Positions 41,052 to 52,243 are shown, counted from the stretch's first letter. The stretch: 64,000 bases of DNA from Chara braunii (GCA_003427395.1 BFEA01000005.1:301173-365172); one strand, 5' to 3'. The notes: generated by a model from the letters alone, not told the origin. Translations and numbers: made by a program.

Positions 41052-42648
41052 GTGGACTACCTTGGCTACATTGTCTCTGTTGACGGTATCCGCATGGACC
41101 CCTCGAAAGTCGCCGCTCCTGTCGAGTTCCCACATCCCACCACCTTGCTCCAACGTCGGACATTCACTGGACTCTCTAACTACTACCGCCCCTTCATCCA
41201 AAACTTCTTCGATACCACCTATCCACTATCCACTCCACGAGATCACCCGCACCGCCGAGTCCTTCACATGAACCGAACGCCGCCAAGCCGCATTCGACAA
41301 ACTCAAATACCTCATCACTACTGCCCCTATTCTCAAGATCGCCGACCCTTCTCGCCACTTCTACGTCACCACCGACGCTTCGGACTTTGCCCTTGGCGCG
41401 GTTCTATCCCAACATTTCCCTCACGACCCCCCCACTATCAAAGATTCCCCCACACGATCCGAAGCACCTCCCGACGAGTACCCTATCGCATTCGCGAGTA
41501 AGAAGCTCATTGCTGTTGAGATGAACTATCCCTCCAATGAGAAGGAACTCCTCCCCGTCAACTATGCCCTTAAAGTCAGGCGCCCTTACCTCGATGGCCA
41601 ATACTTTACCATTCGCACCGACAATACCGTCGTCTCCAGTAACCTCACCAAAAAGGATATCACCCCTCGTTAGGCCCGCTGGCTGGACTTTCTCGCCCAG
41701 TTTACCTTCACCGGCTGCCATACTCCTAGTAAGAGCAATCGTGTTGCCGATGCCCTCTCTCGCCAACCCAATCACAAACCCCCTGAGAAAGTCTTCGCTG
41801 CCATGACGCATGTCAGCCTCCCCTAATATCTCCAACATAGCTTCATCCATGGCTACGCCTCCTGCCCCGACTTCGGCCCTACCTACACCAAACTCCGCGA
41901 CCTTGACATTGTCCCTGACTATTCTCTCATCGACCATCTCTTCTACATCGACACCAAAGGAACTCGCCGCCTTTGCATCCCTTTCGTCCGTGGTCTCCGT
42001 ACGCAGTTCTTGGCTTAACACCACGACGCCAAGACTGTCGGACACCTCGGTTTCCAGAAAACCATTGACAATATCTCCCGTTACCTCTACTGGCCCTCGC
42101 TCCTTGCCGACGTCAAAGCCCACATCCGTCCTTGCCCTACTTGCCAAACCGTCAATCCCTCCAACCAAGCTAAGGCTGACAAACTCTAGTCTCTCCCCAT
42201 ACCCACCCACCGCTGGCAATCTGTCTCCATGGACTTCGTTTGTGGTCTCCCCACGACCGACCATGGTCACGATTGCATCTATGTCGTTGTCTGCCGCCTT
42301 ACCAAGCGCACCCATTTCATCCCTCGCACCACCACCTGCCAAGCCAAGGACGTCGCCAAACTCTTCTTCGACCATGTCACTCGTCATCATGGTCGCCCAT
42401 AAAACATCATCAGCGATCGTGACTCCCGATTCCTCTCACAGTTTTGGAGAAATCTCTTCAAGGAATATGAGACCACCCTCAAGTACAGCACCACCTTTCA
42501 CCCCCAGACTGATGGTCAGACAGAGAAGATGAATGATACTCTCTAGCGCATCCTCCAGACGTATTGTCATCCCCATCGGCACGACTGGGACCAGCTCCTC
42601 TCCGCTGCCGGGATCGACTACAACAACGCTGTTTGCCCCTCCACTGAC
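41052..42648 (+). pseudogene. pol: Element B RT thumb, RNase H and integrase core, multiple stops
   Basis: RT connection ([14 protein letters not shown]) is followed by RNase H (FYVTTDASDFALGAVLSQ near 41370; NYPSNEKELL near 41525). Next comes the integrase zinc domain (HHDAKTVGHLGFQKT, CPTCQ) and core ([35 protein letters not shown]), so all three catalytic acids are present in the text. Stops interrupt at about 41672 (TAG), 42016 (TAA), 42188 (TAG), 42401 (TAA) and 42544 (TAG), several where Gln is expected. The mutations are scattered, as in an old inactive copy. Confidence 0.8.
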
Positions 42649-43317
42649 ATGTTTCCTTTCTACCTTGACCTTGGCTACCATCCTCACCTGCCCTCTGACT
42701 TCTTGCTCCCCTCGCAGCTCAACCCATCTACTCCCTGTCCCTCTCTCAATGAGTGGGTTGCCACAATGAACCGCCTCCTAAGGGAAGCCACCAGATCTAT
42801 TCAACGAACCCAGGAACAACAAGCCAAGCAAACGAACAAACATCGCCGTGACGTCACTTTCCATGTTGTGGACAAAGTTTGGCTCTCCGCCAAACGCTTT
42901 GATCCCGAACAAGGCTTGTCCAAGAAACTCTCGAACAAGTGGCTCAGTCCATTCCCCATCATTGAAAAAAAATCCGCTGTAAATTACAAGCTCCAACTCC
43001 CTCCTGACATGAACCTCGTCCATCATGTCTTCCATGTAGAATACTTGAAAGAATTTCACGGATTCCCTCCTGAGTTCTCTGATCGTCCTCATCCTCGTCC
43101 AGCACCTATCATGCTCCCCACCGGTCCTGAATTCTCTGTGGATTCAATCATCGGCCGTAGAACAACTCAAGTATCCAACCACCCCGAGCCTATCACAGAA
43201 TACAAAATACAATGGACAGGATACCCAGATGAAGAATCAACATGGGAACCCCTTGCAAATCTAAAGAACACCATGAAACTCGCCCGTGCCTATGATTGTA
43301 CCCACCCTGTCTCATAG
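42649..43317 (+). CDS. int: Element B integrase C-terminus with chromodomain
   Basis: 222 codons are open to a natural TAG. It begins in the integrase core-to-C-terminal region (FYLDLGYHPHLP, SDFLLPSQLNPSTP). It then has the GPY/F-like part (RDVTFHVVDKVWLSAKR, KLSNKWLSPFPIIEK, LVHHVFHVEYLKEF). A chromodomain covers about residues 166-216, with EYKIQWTGYPDEESTWEPLA. Its aromatic cage positions Y, W and W are retained. Chromodomains bind methylated histone H3 tails and steer integration toward heterochromatin. The true start lies upstream, beyond the last stop. Confidence 0.85.
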   Translation: MFPFYLDLGYHPHLPSDFLLPSQLNPSTPCPSLNEWVATMNRLLREATRSIQRTQEQQAKQTNKHRRDVTFHVVDKVWLSAKRFDPEQGLSKKLSNKWLSPFPIIEKKSAVNYKLQLPPDMNLVHHVFHVEYLKEFHGFPPEFSDRPHPRPAPIMLPTGPEFSVDSIIGRRTTQVSNHPEPITEYKIQWTGYPDEESTWEPLANLKNTMKLARAYDCTHPVS

Positions 43318-43997
43318 CTATCTACTTGCCTATGCCTCGACCTGTACATCCCTACTCTACACACACCACCCCTGAGCCCAGCCTAACCCCTACCTTTGAT
43401 CTTGATCTCTCGCTGTCTGATCCGCCCTTGCCCAGGCCTAATTCCTTCCCATCTGTCCTCTACCACACTCTCTGTCTCTCTTGACCAATGGTTTGTGGAC
43501 TTGCGTGACGCCGAAGATAAAGGATCTAATGGCAAGCGCACGAGGACGATGGCATGCTGCCTCATGATCACGAAGATAACGCAGCTGGTTTGGCCACCAT
43601 GCTGTTTCCTTGGCCGACATCTGGACTCGCGGACTTATTGGAGCAGCGACGTGTGATCTGGACCTTTGCATCAGTCTGCGATTTCCTTGCTACAGGATCA
43701 GACCTCCTTGCAGTTCATGAACCGAATGTACTTCAACACTTGAACTTTGGACACTTGTACTCCTACTTCGTTTTCCCGCAGCTAGGACATTCGACAACTA
43801 CCTGTTGCAGCTGCTGGAGACCGGTTCTCTCCCCTATCCTGGATCTGATCAAGACCTTCCTCAAGACATTTTCCGCATTTTGACACTTTGTTACAGACCT
43901 GACACTTTGTTCTTCCCAGATTCCTCGGACACCCCAGCCCTTGAGCATTGAACAAAGTATTTTTATTTTTCCTTTTCTCAAACCTGACAACCTATAA
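43318..43997. other. No recognised gene
   Basis: 3' flank of element B. I see no polypurine tract, LTR pair or RNA gene. Confidence 0.35.
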
Positions 43998-44215
43998 CCT
44001 TGTAGAACATCAGTAGGACTGCCCTGCTACTTGTAGAACCTTAATAGGATCACCCTGTTACTTGAACATTGCTACCCTCAACCTTGTAGAACTTCAATAG
44101 GACTACCCTGTTACCTAAACATTGCTACCCTCACCCTTGTAGAACCTCAATAGGATTACCCTGTTACTTGAGCATTGATTCCCCCATCCCCGTAGAACAT
44201 CAATAGTACTGTACT
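43998..44215 (+). repeat. Degenerate 53-bp tandem repeat
   Basis: CCTTGTAGAACWTCAATAGG-type segments start at about 43998, 44082, 44135 and 44188 (a shorter unit at 44030). Each is followed by ACCCTGTTACTTGAACATTG. The period is 53 bp in the later copies. Confidence 0.75.
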
Positions 44216-44394
44216 GAACTTGAGTCCGGTACTTAAGACCGGACTCAAGCTCAGTACGAGCAACCAGTTTTCAGCCTCATTGCTTGTGTTCAGTGTGAAT
44301 ATGCTTCAACATTGTGTTCAGAAATCCAAGATTGCAACTTTGAGACTTTGCCCTTTGTGTCTGCGTCCGTCGAGTTGTGTCGAGTCTGCGTCGA

Positions 44395-45235
44395 GTTGAG
44401 TGAGTGTGTGTGTGTGCTCTCACTCTCCTTCCCTCTCCCAGCCTCGCTGCCCTGTCTCCGCCTTGTTACAGTTCTCCCGTGAAGACGTTACAACAGTGCG
44501 CAGTATCGACATCAGCATCAGGTAAGTATCCCCTCTCTCTCTCAATCAATCCACAGATCCCGATCTCCCTCCTTGTCTCGTTCAACACAGCAATGAAGAC
44601 AGTGTGGTGAATGCCACGTCAGCAATGGTAGACAGCATGGCATGCACCACGTCAGCAAGCCAGAAGACAGCTGGCGCCACAGCGGAAAGGCGCCAGCACG
44701 CGTCCAGCAGTCTCACGTCGTCGTCGCACAGTGCCAGCGTCAAGCCAGCGTCAAGTCAGCACGGCGAGACTGAATGTTGACTCCCGGAGGCAGGGGCCTT
44801 AAGTAGTGTTGACGAGGTTGACCTGCCTCTGGTCTCCCACCCACGGTGGCTCAGATTGACTCACAACCGACGACCGGGATCTCGTACAGTTACAGACTTC
44901 CACTTGGTCCGGATGCTGTCCGGGTACCTGCATACAAACAAGTGTGTGTGTCTGACCGGCGGCCTGGCTGGGTCCATGCAGACTTTGACTGGAGGGCCTC
45001 GTACAGTTGACTTTCTGTCAACTGTCGGGCACAGGGCCCCAGAACTCAACATTTGGGGGTCCTGCCTCTTGGCAATGCGGCCTAGGGCTGACGTCGGGCC
45101 TGAGGGTGGCCCGTTAGACAGTCAACGAGGCATATTGAAGCGGGTTATTGCAGCTTCCATCAAGATTCCAGTGCATGATCTGTTCGTCAACAGGTACATG
45201 TCTACCATTCAGCCATATGGGTGGGGTCAATAATC
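44395..45235 (-). repeat. LTR-like repeat of family K, minus-oriented copy
   Basis: It is the inverted homologue of 26108-26882. Its plus strand has an AG/exon/GTAAGT arrangement (44472-44521, donor 44522-44527) followed by a CT tract. No coding region is attached. Confidence 0.55.
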
Positions 45236-45250
45236 TACTGTACGTCGGGT

Positions 45251-45519
45251 CGAAGATACCTTAAGAGACCTTGGCCGAAGTTACATTACGTACCTTGGGT
45301 CGAAGTTACCTTACGTCCCTTCAGTCGAAGTTACCGTATGTACATTGGGTCGAAGTTGCATTACGTACGTTGGGTTGAAAATACCTTGCGTACCTTGGGT
45401 CGAAGTTACCCTATGTACATAGGATCGAAGTTCCCGTACATACCTTGGGTCGAAGTTACCTTATGTGCATGGGATCCAAGTTCTTGTACGCACCTTGGGT
45501 CAAAGTTATCTTATGTACC

Positions 45520-45525
<6 letters not shown>
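45251..45525 (+). repeat. 25-bp minisatellite, eleven units
   Basis: CGAAGTTACCTTACGTACC-type units start exactly every 25 bp from 45251 to 45501. Individual units differ by a few bases and the register never slips. The array runs directly into a GA tract. Confidence 0.95.

Positions 45526-45578
<53 letters not shown>
45522..45578. repeat. GA microsatellite
   Basis: An uninterrupted GA run of about 57 bp. A shorter one lies at about 45667-45700. Confidence 0.95.
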
Positions 45579-45581
<3 letters not shown>

Positions 45582-45666
45582 TCATCTTCTTCTTCTTCTT
45601 CTTCCTCCAGTCCACCATCTCTCCGTCACCCTTTAGCTACCTGACCTCTCAGTATCGACATACTGC

Positions 45667-45707
<41 letters not shown>

Positions 45708-46326
45708 CTTTGGGATTTTGACGACATTTGGATACAGACTCGACATTGAGACAGAGACATTGGATGGGGGACTATTTGGGGATCGATATCGACGACATTG
45801 TGTTGACGACATTCTCATCTCCTCCCTCCTCTTCGTCTGATTCCCCTCCTCCTCATTTGTGTGTGATCTGAGCCTGGCGCATTCTTCCTATGTGTAGCGC
45901 CAGGCCCCTTTACACCTTGCGATGATGATTGATGTATATTTGGTCTGCATTGCGACATTGATTGGTCTGATCATTGGTATTTCAGTCTTCCCCTGCTCTA
46001 TCCTGTACTATGTGAGAGAGGTTTTGGTCTGCACCATAATGGTATGCGACAAGTGACAGAACACTCCCATGACTCGAGTTGATTGAGTACTGTTGTTTTA
46101 ACGTGTAAGTTTATTATTATATTATAATAATTATACCACCTCTTAAACCACCAGTACCTCGTCCTGGTTAAAAAAAGAGTCGCAGCGCGTTAACAGTCGC
46201 GACTTTAGGGGGTCGGCCGATGTACTACCGGTATGAAGATGAAGTTGGAACTATCAAAAAAGAAAAAGAAAAACAGACAAAAGAAAAAAAAGAAAAAGAA
46301 ACTTGAAAATGAGGGCGCGGATCACG

Positions 46327-46341
<15 letters not shown>

Positions 46342-46405
<64 letters not shown>

Positions 46406-46526
46406 GCGGAGAGGGCGTGGCGGGACACTAGATAGTGAAAAATGAGATTCAACGTGCCTTCAGCAGGAAGATTCCTTCTCATTTTTCACATTTGTACAGA
46501 GAGAGTGCAGGGGAAGGGGGGTGGAA

Positions 46527-46606
<80 letters not shown>

Positions 46607-46608
46607 CC

Positions 46609-46641
<33 letters not shown>
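46342..46641. repeat. GA and CT microsatellites inside T1
   Basis: GA runs occur at about 46340-46403 and 46532-46602, the second followed by a CT run at 46613-46641. Together they form a near-palindromic purine/pyrimidine block. Confidence 0.95.
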
Positions 46642-46646
<5 letters not shown>

Positions 46647-46830
46647 CATGCTCGATTGAGCGATGCATATGGAGCCAAGGATCCGCAAAGTGATGAAAAG
46701 GACTCGAATGGACAATGCAGCGTCAGCAAAGCATCAACAAGCAATGTACATCCAGATACATACAAAAATAGCACTATGTAGCCCAGCGGAGGACTCAAAG
46801 ATATGACCTGACCTGTCAGATACTGATGCG
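46640..46830 (-). repeat. F1-family internal leader block, copy b
   Basis: Closely similar to 15715-15910, in the same relation to the F1 LTR that follows at 47076. Confidence 0.65.
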
Positions 46831-47075
46831 ACACCCCATCATACACCACACATGTGAGAGAGAGGGGAGGGACCGCATACATACACGAAAGGTCCCTCCT
46901 TGACCACGCACATGGGGAGATACCATGGAGGCGGAGATGGGGGGAGAGGCAAGATGAAGATGGAGATGAGGGAGAAGACCAAGATCGCGATAGTGAAGTC
47001 CAAAAATAGTCTCCCTGCTGAATGCCCAATCAACGTCTGCCACAAAAAAAATGTCGAATCAGATCCTGGGCGTCA

Positions 47076-47100
47076 TGGCCCGATGTAACCTCTGCCTGTA

Positions 47101-47174
<74 letters not shown>

Positions 47175-47890
47175 GAAGAAGAAGAAGAAGAAGAAGAAGA
47201 AAAAGAAGAATGTCGGCCTCCAATCTCACCTGCCGTCGGTAGTGATTGACACTCTCCTGTCATGCAGGTTGCTGGCGTGAAGACCCAGCTACAGCGGCCA
47301 GGTAAGTCCTCTGTAAACTGTAGGTATGGCCTCCACCCTCTCTCTCCCCTCTACCTCCTATCTGGCCTCTACCTCTACCTAACGCAGCGCTGCGTCGCAT
47401 TGCTCGAGCAACGTGTCGCCCAAGAAGTGAGCTACTCGAACTGTGTTGCCCAGGAGCTGGCCCAGCTATAAGTAGTGCTGGGCCTGGGTGCTGTGCCCAC
47501 GACTTGCTCCTAGGCTAGGCCTAGAAACGGCCTGCCTGGGTCCCTACCGGACGTCCGGGCCCTCCCTGCTGATGCAGCAGGGAGTGTCCGCTATCGGACA
47601 AACCTGAAGCTGGCCTGAAACAGTCTGGTTCCTAACGGAGAAGGCCCAAAACGTGGCCTTTGTCCGAACAGACCGTAAGTCTGTTCGGACTAACTGCAAG
47701 TCCGAAATGACCCCCGAAACAGACAAAAATAGAACAGCAAATAATTTGAAATAAATAAATAAATGCTGCCTCAAATCGAACCCTGCAGCCCTTAAGGCTG
47801 GCAGTGGGCCTCCAGGGCTCGTGCCTAAATGGTGTGCGGCCTTGGGGGCCCCAGCAACCGTCTGGCCTCTGAAACGGGGCCCGTGTGCAG
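47076..47890 (-). repeat. LTR of family F1, copy b
   Basis: It aligns to 16070-16880, including GGCCCTCCCTGCTGATGCAG, AAGTCTGTTCGGA and AATAAATAAATGCTGCCTCA. The 5' end (high coordinate) is lost into a CT tract at about 47892. A long CT run (47104-47170) lies near the other end. Its plus strand carries an exon-like cassette at 47268-47301. Confidence 0.65.
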
Positions 47891-48179
47891 GCTCTCTCTC
47901 TCTCTCTCTCTCTCTCTGGCTCTCTCATGAACCCACACTTCCCCCACCTGCACGTGCGACGAACAGGGTAGTGTTTTTTTTTTTTTGTTTTTTTTTTTTT
48001 TTGTTCGGTGAAGATGCATCTGTTTTTCTGTTTTTTTCTCTTTTTTTTGCTTGTTCTCCACTACCGGTAGATGCAGGTTCGGCGAGGTTCTGCGTACCGG
48101 TAGCCATAGGGTAGGAAAAAAAGTAGCTCTAGGTACTGGTGGTTTAAGCGGCATCAGCGGCGGGGTGACGTCCATGGTT

Positions 48180-48273
48180 CGGTTTTCTACCGGTTTGTTC
48201 ACAGTGTGCCAGTTAGCGTGCTGAGCCGGTTTTCTACCGGTTTGTTCACAGCACACCAGTTAACGTGGTGACA
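48180..48273 (+). repeat. 47-bp tandem duplication
   Basis: GGTTTTCTACCGGTTTGTTC starts at 48181 and 48228. Both are followed by ACAG...CCAGTTARCGTG. Confidence 0.85.
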
Positions 48274-48689
48274 GCAGCCACGTGCGCAGTGTGCGATGAG
48301 CATCGATCGATGGGAATATCTTGCAAGGGGACTGCCTGATAGCCGGCTGCCATTGTTTTGTGGGGTGGTTCCCGCCCGTCGTTTTGTGGCATTTTTTTTG
48401 TCTTTTTTTTCCCCACCCGTCGGTTGTGCCCCACATTCTGTGTTGTTGTGTGTGTGGGGGGGGGGGAGAGGAGGGGGGACCCATTTCTTGCTCGCTTGCC
48501 CACCCACATGCATGTGTGTGCCTGCCCACCCACCCACCCGCCCGCCTGCCCACACATTAACATTTTGAAGTTTGCTGCTAACTATTGTAGTTGGGGTTTC
48601 AACCCATGCACAACATTTAGGAACCCAACTGCTGGATGAGATAACCGTTGAAGTAGATTGGGTCCCTGTGTGAGTGTGTCTTGATCCAC
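48274..48689. other. No recognised gene; G-rich and CCCACC-rich tracts
   Basis: A run of about 13 G followed by further G blocks lies at about 48456-48478 and could form a G-quadruplex. CCCACCCACCCACC follows at about 48527-48540. Confidence 0.4.
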
Positions 48690-49009
48690 CCACAACGTTT
48701 GAGTGTGTCGGAGAGAACAGGCTGCGTCTTAATCCGCTTGAGTGTCTAATGGTTAGTTCTCAAGTAGAAAAACCGTCCCAACAAATAGTGCCTCCAGTGG
48801 ACAAGAGCCTTGTAAAGGGCATAAAGTTCCCTTTCGTAGGTGAACTTCACCAACATCTTTGATGACATCTTCTTGCTCATGTACTCGATGGGCCTCAACT
48901 TTTTCCCTTTCTGCGGGGCCAGCATTGCGCCTATGCCATATTGGCTTGCGTCAGTGGTTACAACGAATGGCCTCTCCGGATCGGGGACCATGAGAACCTT
49001 ATGATGCAT
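48690..49009 (-). pseudogene. pol: Element E RNase H, truncated
   Basis: The sequence has VPDPERPFVVTTDASQYGIG with the first catalytic Asp, KKLRPIEYMSKKMSSK and YERELYALYKALVHWRHYLL, all typical of Ty3 RNase H. It fades out after KTQPVLSDTL at about 48690, where similarity to element A ends abruptly. Confidence 0.75.
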
Positions 49010-49054
49010 GAGGGCATGCTTCAGTCTTTTGAAAGAAGCCTCGCATTTGTTTGT

Positions 49055-49802
49055 TCATTCCCATGGTGTGTCAAGGCGTGTAAGATCAGTCAAGGGGGTG
49101 ACCATCGTACTACAGTCCTTCACAAAGTTGCGATAGTAGTCGGTCATCCTTAAGAAAGATCTGACCTCGGTCACAGAATGAGGTCGTGGCCTGTCACGAA
49201 TACTAGCCATCTTGACATCTTCGAGCCTTATCCTTTCCACGGATATTTCATGACCCAAGTACAAGATTTTAGTGGGACTGAACTCGCGTTTCTCTAAATT
49301 AATCTTATATTTGTATTGTCATAGGAGTGAAAGTATTGTTTCTACATGTTGGGCATGCTCCTCGACTGTTCTACTGAAGATAAGAATATCGTCGAGGTAC
49401 ACAACGATGAACTTATCCAAGTAGTCATGAAAAATCATATTCATGGCATGTTGGAATGTGTCGAGCGCATTGCAAAGGCCAAAGGGCATCACCACAAACT
49501 CGTACATGTTGGTCCTCTAGTCTAATGGAAGTCTGATGGTAGCCGGATTTAAAGTCTATCTTGGTAAAGTACCTACATCCGTGGACGCTATCCAACAGGT
49601 CGTCGATGCGTGGTAGAGGTTTTGCGTTCTTAACGGTGATGGCATTGGGGCCTCTATAATCAATGCACATCCTCAGTGTCCCCCTCTTCTTCGAGACAAA
49701 TAGAACTGGTGAGCCGAAGGGGGAGGTGCTAGGCCGAATCCAACCCTTCTCTGTGAGCTCTGTCAGTTGCCAACGAAACTCGTCCAACTTGGTCGGAGCC
49801 AT
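49055..49802 (-). pseudogene. pol: Element E reverse transcriptase
   Basis: The fingers/palm frame (49802-49425) has [34 protein letters not shown] and [13 protein letters not shown]. About 30 nt, corresponding to KTAFQTRYGL in element A, are missing near 49515 and the frame shifts. The next frame (49507 down) has [18 protein letters not shown] and catalytic FIVVYLDDILIFSR. It then shifts again to YLGHEISVERIRLEDVK and FLRMTDYYRNFVKD. Confidence 0.8.
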
Positions 49803-50140
49803 CCCATAGATTCTTCCGTTCGCTGTCTTGCTACCCGGGATTTTATGGCATGGACAACCACTACGTCCTTGACATAGTCATTTACAAAAATGCGCTCTTT
49901 GTTGGCCAGGGTAGATGGTAAAGATCTACCCAAGCGCTGCATCCGGTCTCCTAGGCGCAGTCTCTCAACGCAGTTGCGACTTTTGAAGTTCCGCGTGGAG
50001 CCAATGTCTACGAAGGCACCACACTTGCGGCCACCTACACCAACTTCCTCGACGAAATGCTCCCCTCTAGGACCTCTAGATGGTGCCACCCAAGACTCAC
50101 GAGGGCCCCTTGCTGACCACTCGGTTTCCAAGTCTTCCAA
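49763..50140 (-). pseudogene. pro: Element E protease, second half deleted
   Basis: GGRKCGAFVDIGSTRNFKS holds the active site (Asp-Ile-Gly, plus-strand coordinates 50000-50008). At YVKDVV the text jumps to VVHAI, which in element A lies at the start of RT, about 430 nt further on. The second retropepsin hallmark is therefore absent. The joined ends share GTGGT-like sequence. Confidence 0.75.
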
Positions 50141-50174
50141 GGCCTCAGATACATCTAACGAACAGAGTGTCGTT

Positions 50175-50428
50175 TAGCCCATATGCATCTGCGGGGTGAC
50201 TAGAGAGTCGATAGCTTCGGCCAACTCCTGAAGTGGTGAGGGTACATCAACCACTTCAGCATGAGTAGAAGCAGCTATTACTTCTATTGAGTGGATGTGT
50301 TTCCCTGATTGGAGCTCGTAGAGGCACCACTCTAGGCGAAAGATCACCCAGAACCACCTTTGGGAGGAATCTTTTAAGAGACTTTCGCGTTCTTGCATTT
50401 GAACTGTTGATGGCCATATTCGCTGTTG
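50175..50428 (-). pseudogene. gag: Element E gag tail and gag-pol junction
   Basis: It contains the second half of the zinc knuckle and the linker ending ASTHAEVVDVPSPLQELAEA, matching element A's AALTCAEVVTLPSPLQALARA. Frameshifts are present. Confidence 0.65.
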
Positions 50429-51162
50429 TTAAACCACTAGTACCTCCGAGCCTTTTTTTGCCGACCCTGAATTTCACTGCGCTCCAAGTTTGTCGTGCCT
50501 AGATACCACTCCATTTTCTTTTTGGTACTCTCACGGAAAGAAGAAAAAAAAAAAAAAGGTTGCGGCCATGAAACTCAAAAAAAAAAAAAAAAAAGGAAAC
50601 TAAGCTTTGGTCGTGATTGCAGTTGTATACATTCTTGGAAGTGGTAGTGTGAGTGTGCCCTCAACGACGACATCTTAGCCCCGTGGCCAGGTTGTGAGAT
50701 TCGAAAAGAGAATAGAAGGAAAAAAAAAAAAAACGGGCACACGGATCCAACCGTGAAAATGGTTGGATACATTCCCCTAAGAGCCAGTGTGATGAGTGTT
50801 ACAATCCTCTGACAAAACACAACTTGAGCAGATCACGAATTCCGCCCTACCTCGTTGGCAGGGAACTCGTAAGAAACACACGACAAAAAAAAAAAAAAAA
50901 AACAGTAACATTCAGAATGTGACCGCCTTACCTGTAAGGTGCATTCTGTGGAGGAAGAATGTGAGCACGGCCTCCTATACTACCCTGCCCGACATCATTG
51001 CAGTAGAGAAAGCATTTTTTTTTTCCCTTTTCCTTTAACTTGCGGGCACTATAAAACTCAGATTTATGGGACATTGCTGACCCTGTGTCCCACCCCCGAT
51101 TTCTTCGGGAACTGGCAAAAACTCATAATTTCCCAACACTGGCGGAGGTACTAGTGGTTTAA
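50429..51162. mobile_element. T2: 726-bp TTAA element in element E gag
   Basis: TTAA at 50429-50432 and 51159-51162 flanks an element with inverted ends ACCACTAGTACCTCCG (exact over at least 16 bp). Comparison with element A gag shows the uninterrupted E gene would need only one TTAA, so TTAA is a true target-site duplication. The interior has no long frame but has four A-runs (about 50541, 50577, 50719 and 50885). It is a non-autonomous relative of T1. Confidence 0.85.
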
Positions 51163-52075
51163 TGCAAGCTCCTCACGAGTACCGGTTCCTCCACACATCC
51201 TGATCCAGGCCATCCCTCACCCAAGCCGCTATCTTATTTGAGTTTTGAGCCTGCCCCTGACTCTTTTGTTGACTGCCTTTGTCACGACCAACTTCCTTTT
51301 GTTTGGTTATGCCGCCGAGGTTGCCACCCTCTCCCTTCTCCTCGCCACCTATCTTTGTTTCCTCTACAAGATCAGAGAGATCATCGATCTCGGTTTGATT
51401 CCCATCAGAATCAACCATCATCAATCGACTACCCTTCTTTTTCCATTCTTGTGGGGGCTTCTTTTTCCTCCCGTTTGTAAGAGGTTGCTGTGCTCCTCTT
51501 AGCTTGGCCTCTAAATCTAAGGCCTTTTTGCTGAAGGAGTCAAGAGTATGATACGATGCTAGGGTTCTTGATGTCTGTCGGAAGACATCGAAGATACATG
51601 GTCAGTAAGACTTGTGGATCATAGTGGACACCCGGGACAACTATGAGTTTATCCACGGTGGCGGTGAGCTCACGCGTGGACTTGTACCTTTTGGTATCAA
51701 GCCGGGCCAATGCATCAATGGCCTGCTGGGGCTGTTGGGGCTTGTGCCATCATGTCTCAACCAATTCCATGAGACTCTCCAATGTGTGGGTCTTTGCCCA
51801 ATCATTCATTCGCCGGCCGTATCCCTCAGATGCCACTATTCCATCTAAGCCATCTTGCTCCCGATCCCTCAAGGTATGAGGCGGTTGTGATCACCTCTTC
51901 TTCCAACAACGTCCTCTTCGCCCTAGCCCACACTGGAACCATCCTCAACCATGTGTCAAGTACCTCGTCCTTCGTATCTCCTGAGAAAGACGGGTGGTTT
52001 CAGTGGGGTCTTGGGGTACCAAGCCTGTTGTAGTCCCTTTTGTGGAACTGGCTACTGTCCTGTAGCGGCAAAAGT
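51163..52075 (-). pseudogene. gag: Element E gag, capsid to zinc knuckle
   Basis: Translated minus-strand frames show WLRMVPVWARAKRTLLEEE and TTASYLEGSGARWLRW, then KRYKSTRELTATVDKLIVVP and VLLTMYLRCLPTDIK, aligning in order with element A gag. After a frame change, MVDSDGNQTEIDDLSDLVEE and IAAWVRDGLDQDVWRNRYS lead to the zinc knuckle, where T2 splits the coding sequence at TTAA. Beyond T2 it resumes with SEYGHQQFKCKNAK. The second knuckle Cys is replaced by Asn. Confidence 0.75.
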
Positions 52076-52243
52076 TGGACCTTCTCCGATCTCGTTGAGG
52101 ACCAAGCACAACACGATCGGCTTGTTAGATGTACAGATATGGCTGAAAGTCTGAAGTAGGTGTACGATTACCAAAATGTGCCTTTGTACTTAGTAATCTT
52201 TGAATTACCTTTTCTGAATTGAACATCGTTTGATTTTGTTTTT

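Larger units (their letters stand above)
36574..43317 (+). mobile_element. Element B: chromovirus-type Ty3/gypsy internal region
   Basis: The order is gag, protease, RT, RNase H, integrase, chromodomain, all on the plus strand. A canonical chromodomain after integrase defines the chromovirus clade. LTRs could not be identified. Gag and protease each contain a tandem duplication, and pol has several stops and frameshifts. Element C is a close relative in the same orientation. Confidence 0.85.
46143..48147. mobile_element. T1: TTAA-bounded element with terminal inverted repeats
   Basis: The left edge reads TTAAACCACCAGTACCT (from 46143) and the right edge AGGTACTGGTGGTTTAA (to 48147), exact reverse complements over 17 bp including TTAA. 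T2 at 50429-51162 has the same ends with one base changed. The subterminal sequence on T1's right side resembles T2's left side (AGC, a T-run, then ACCC). The interior has GA tracts and an F1 LTR with leader block, probably inserted later. No transposase is visible, so it is non-autonomous. Confidence 0.7.
48690..52075 (-). mobile_element. Element E: truncated minus-strand Ty3/gypsy, relative of A
   Basis: Read from 52075 down, it shows gag, protease, RT and RNase H closely similar to element A. It stops at about 48690, inside the RNase H region (WIKTQPVLSD equivalent). The remaining RNase H, integrase and both LTRs are missing. It is interrupted by T2 in the zinc knuckle. Its 5' end butts against element C at about 52078. 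Confidence 0.8.
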
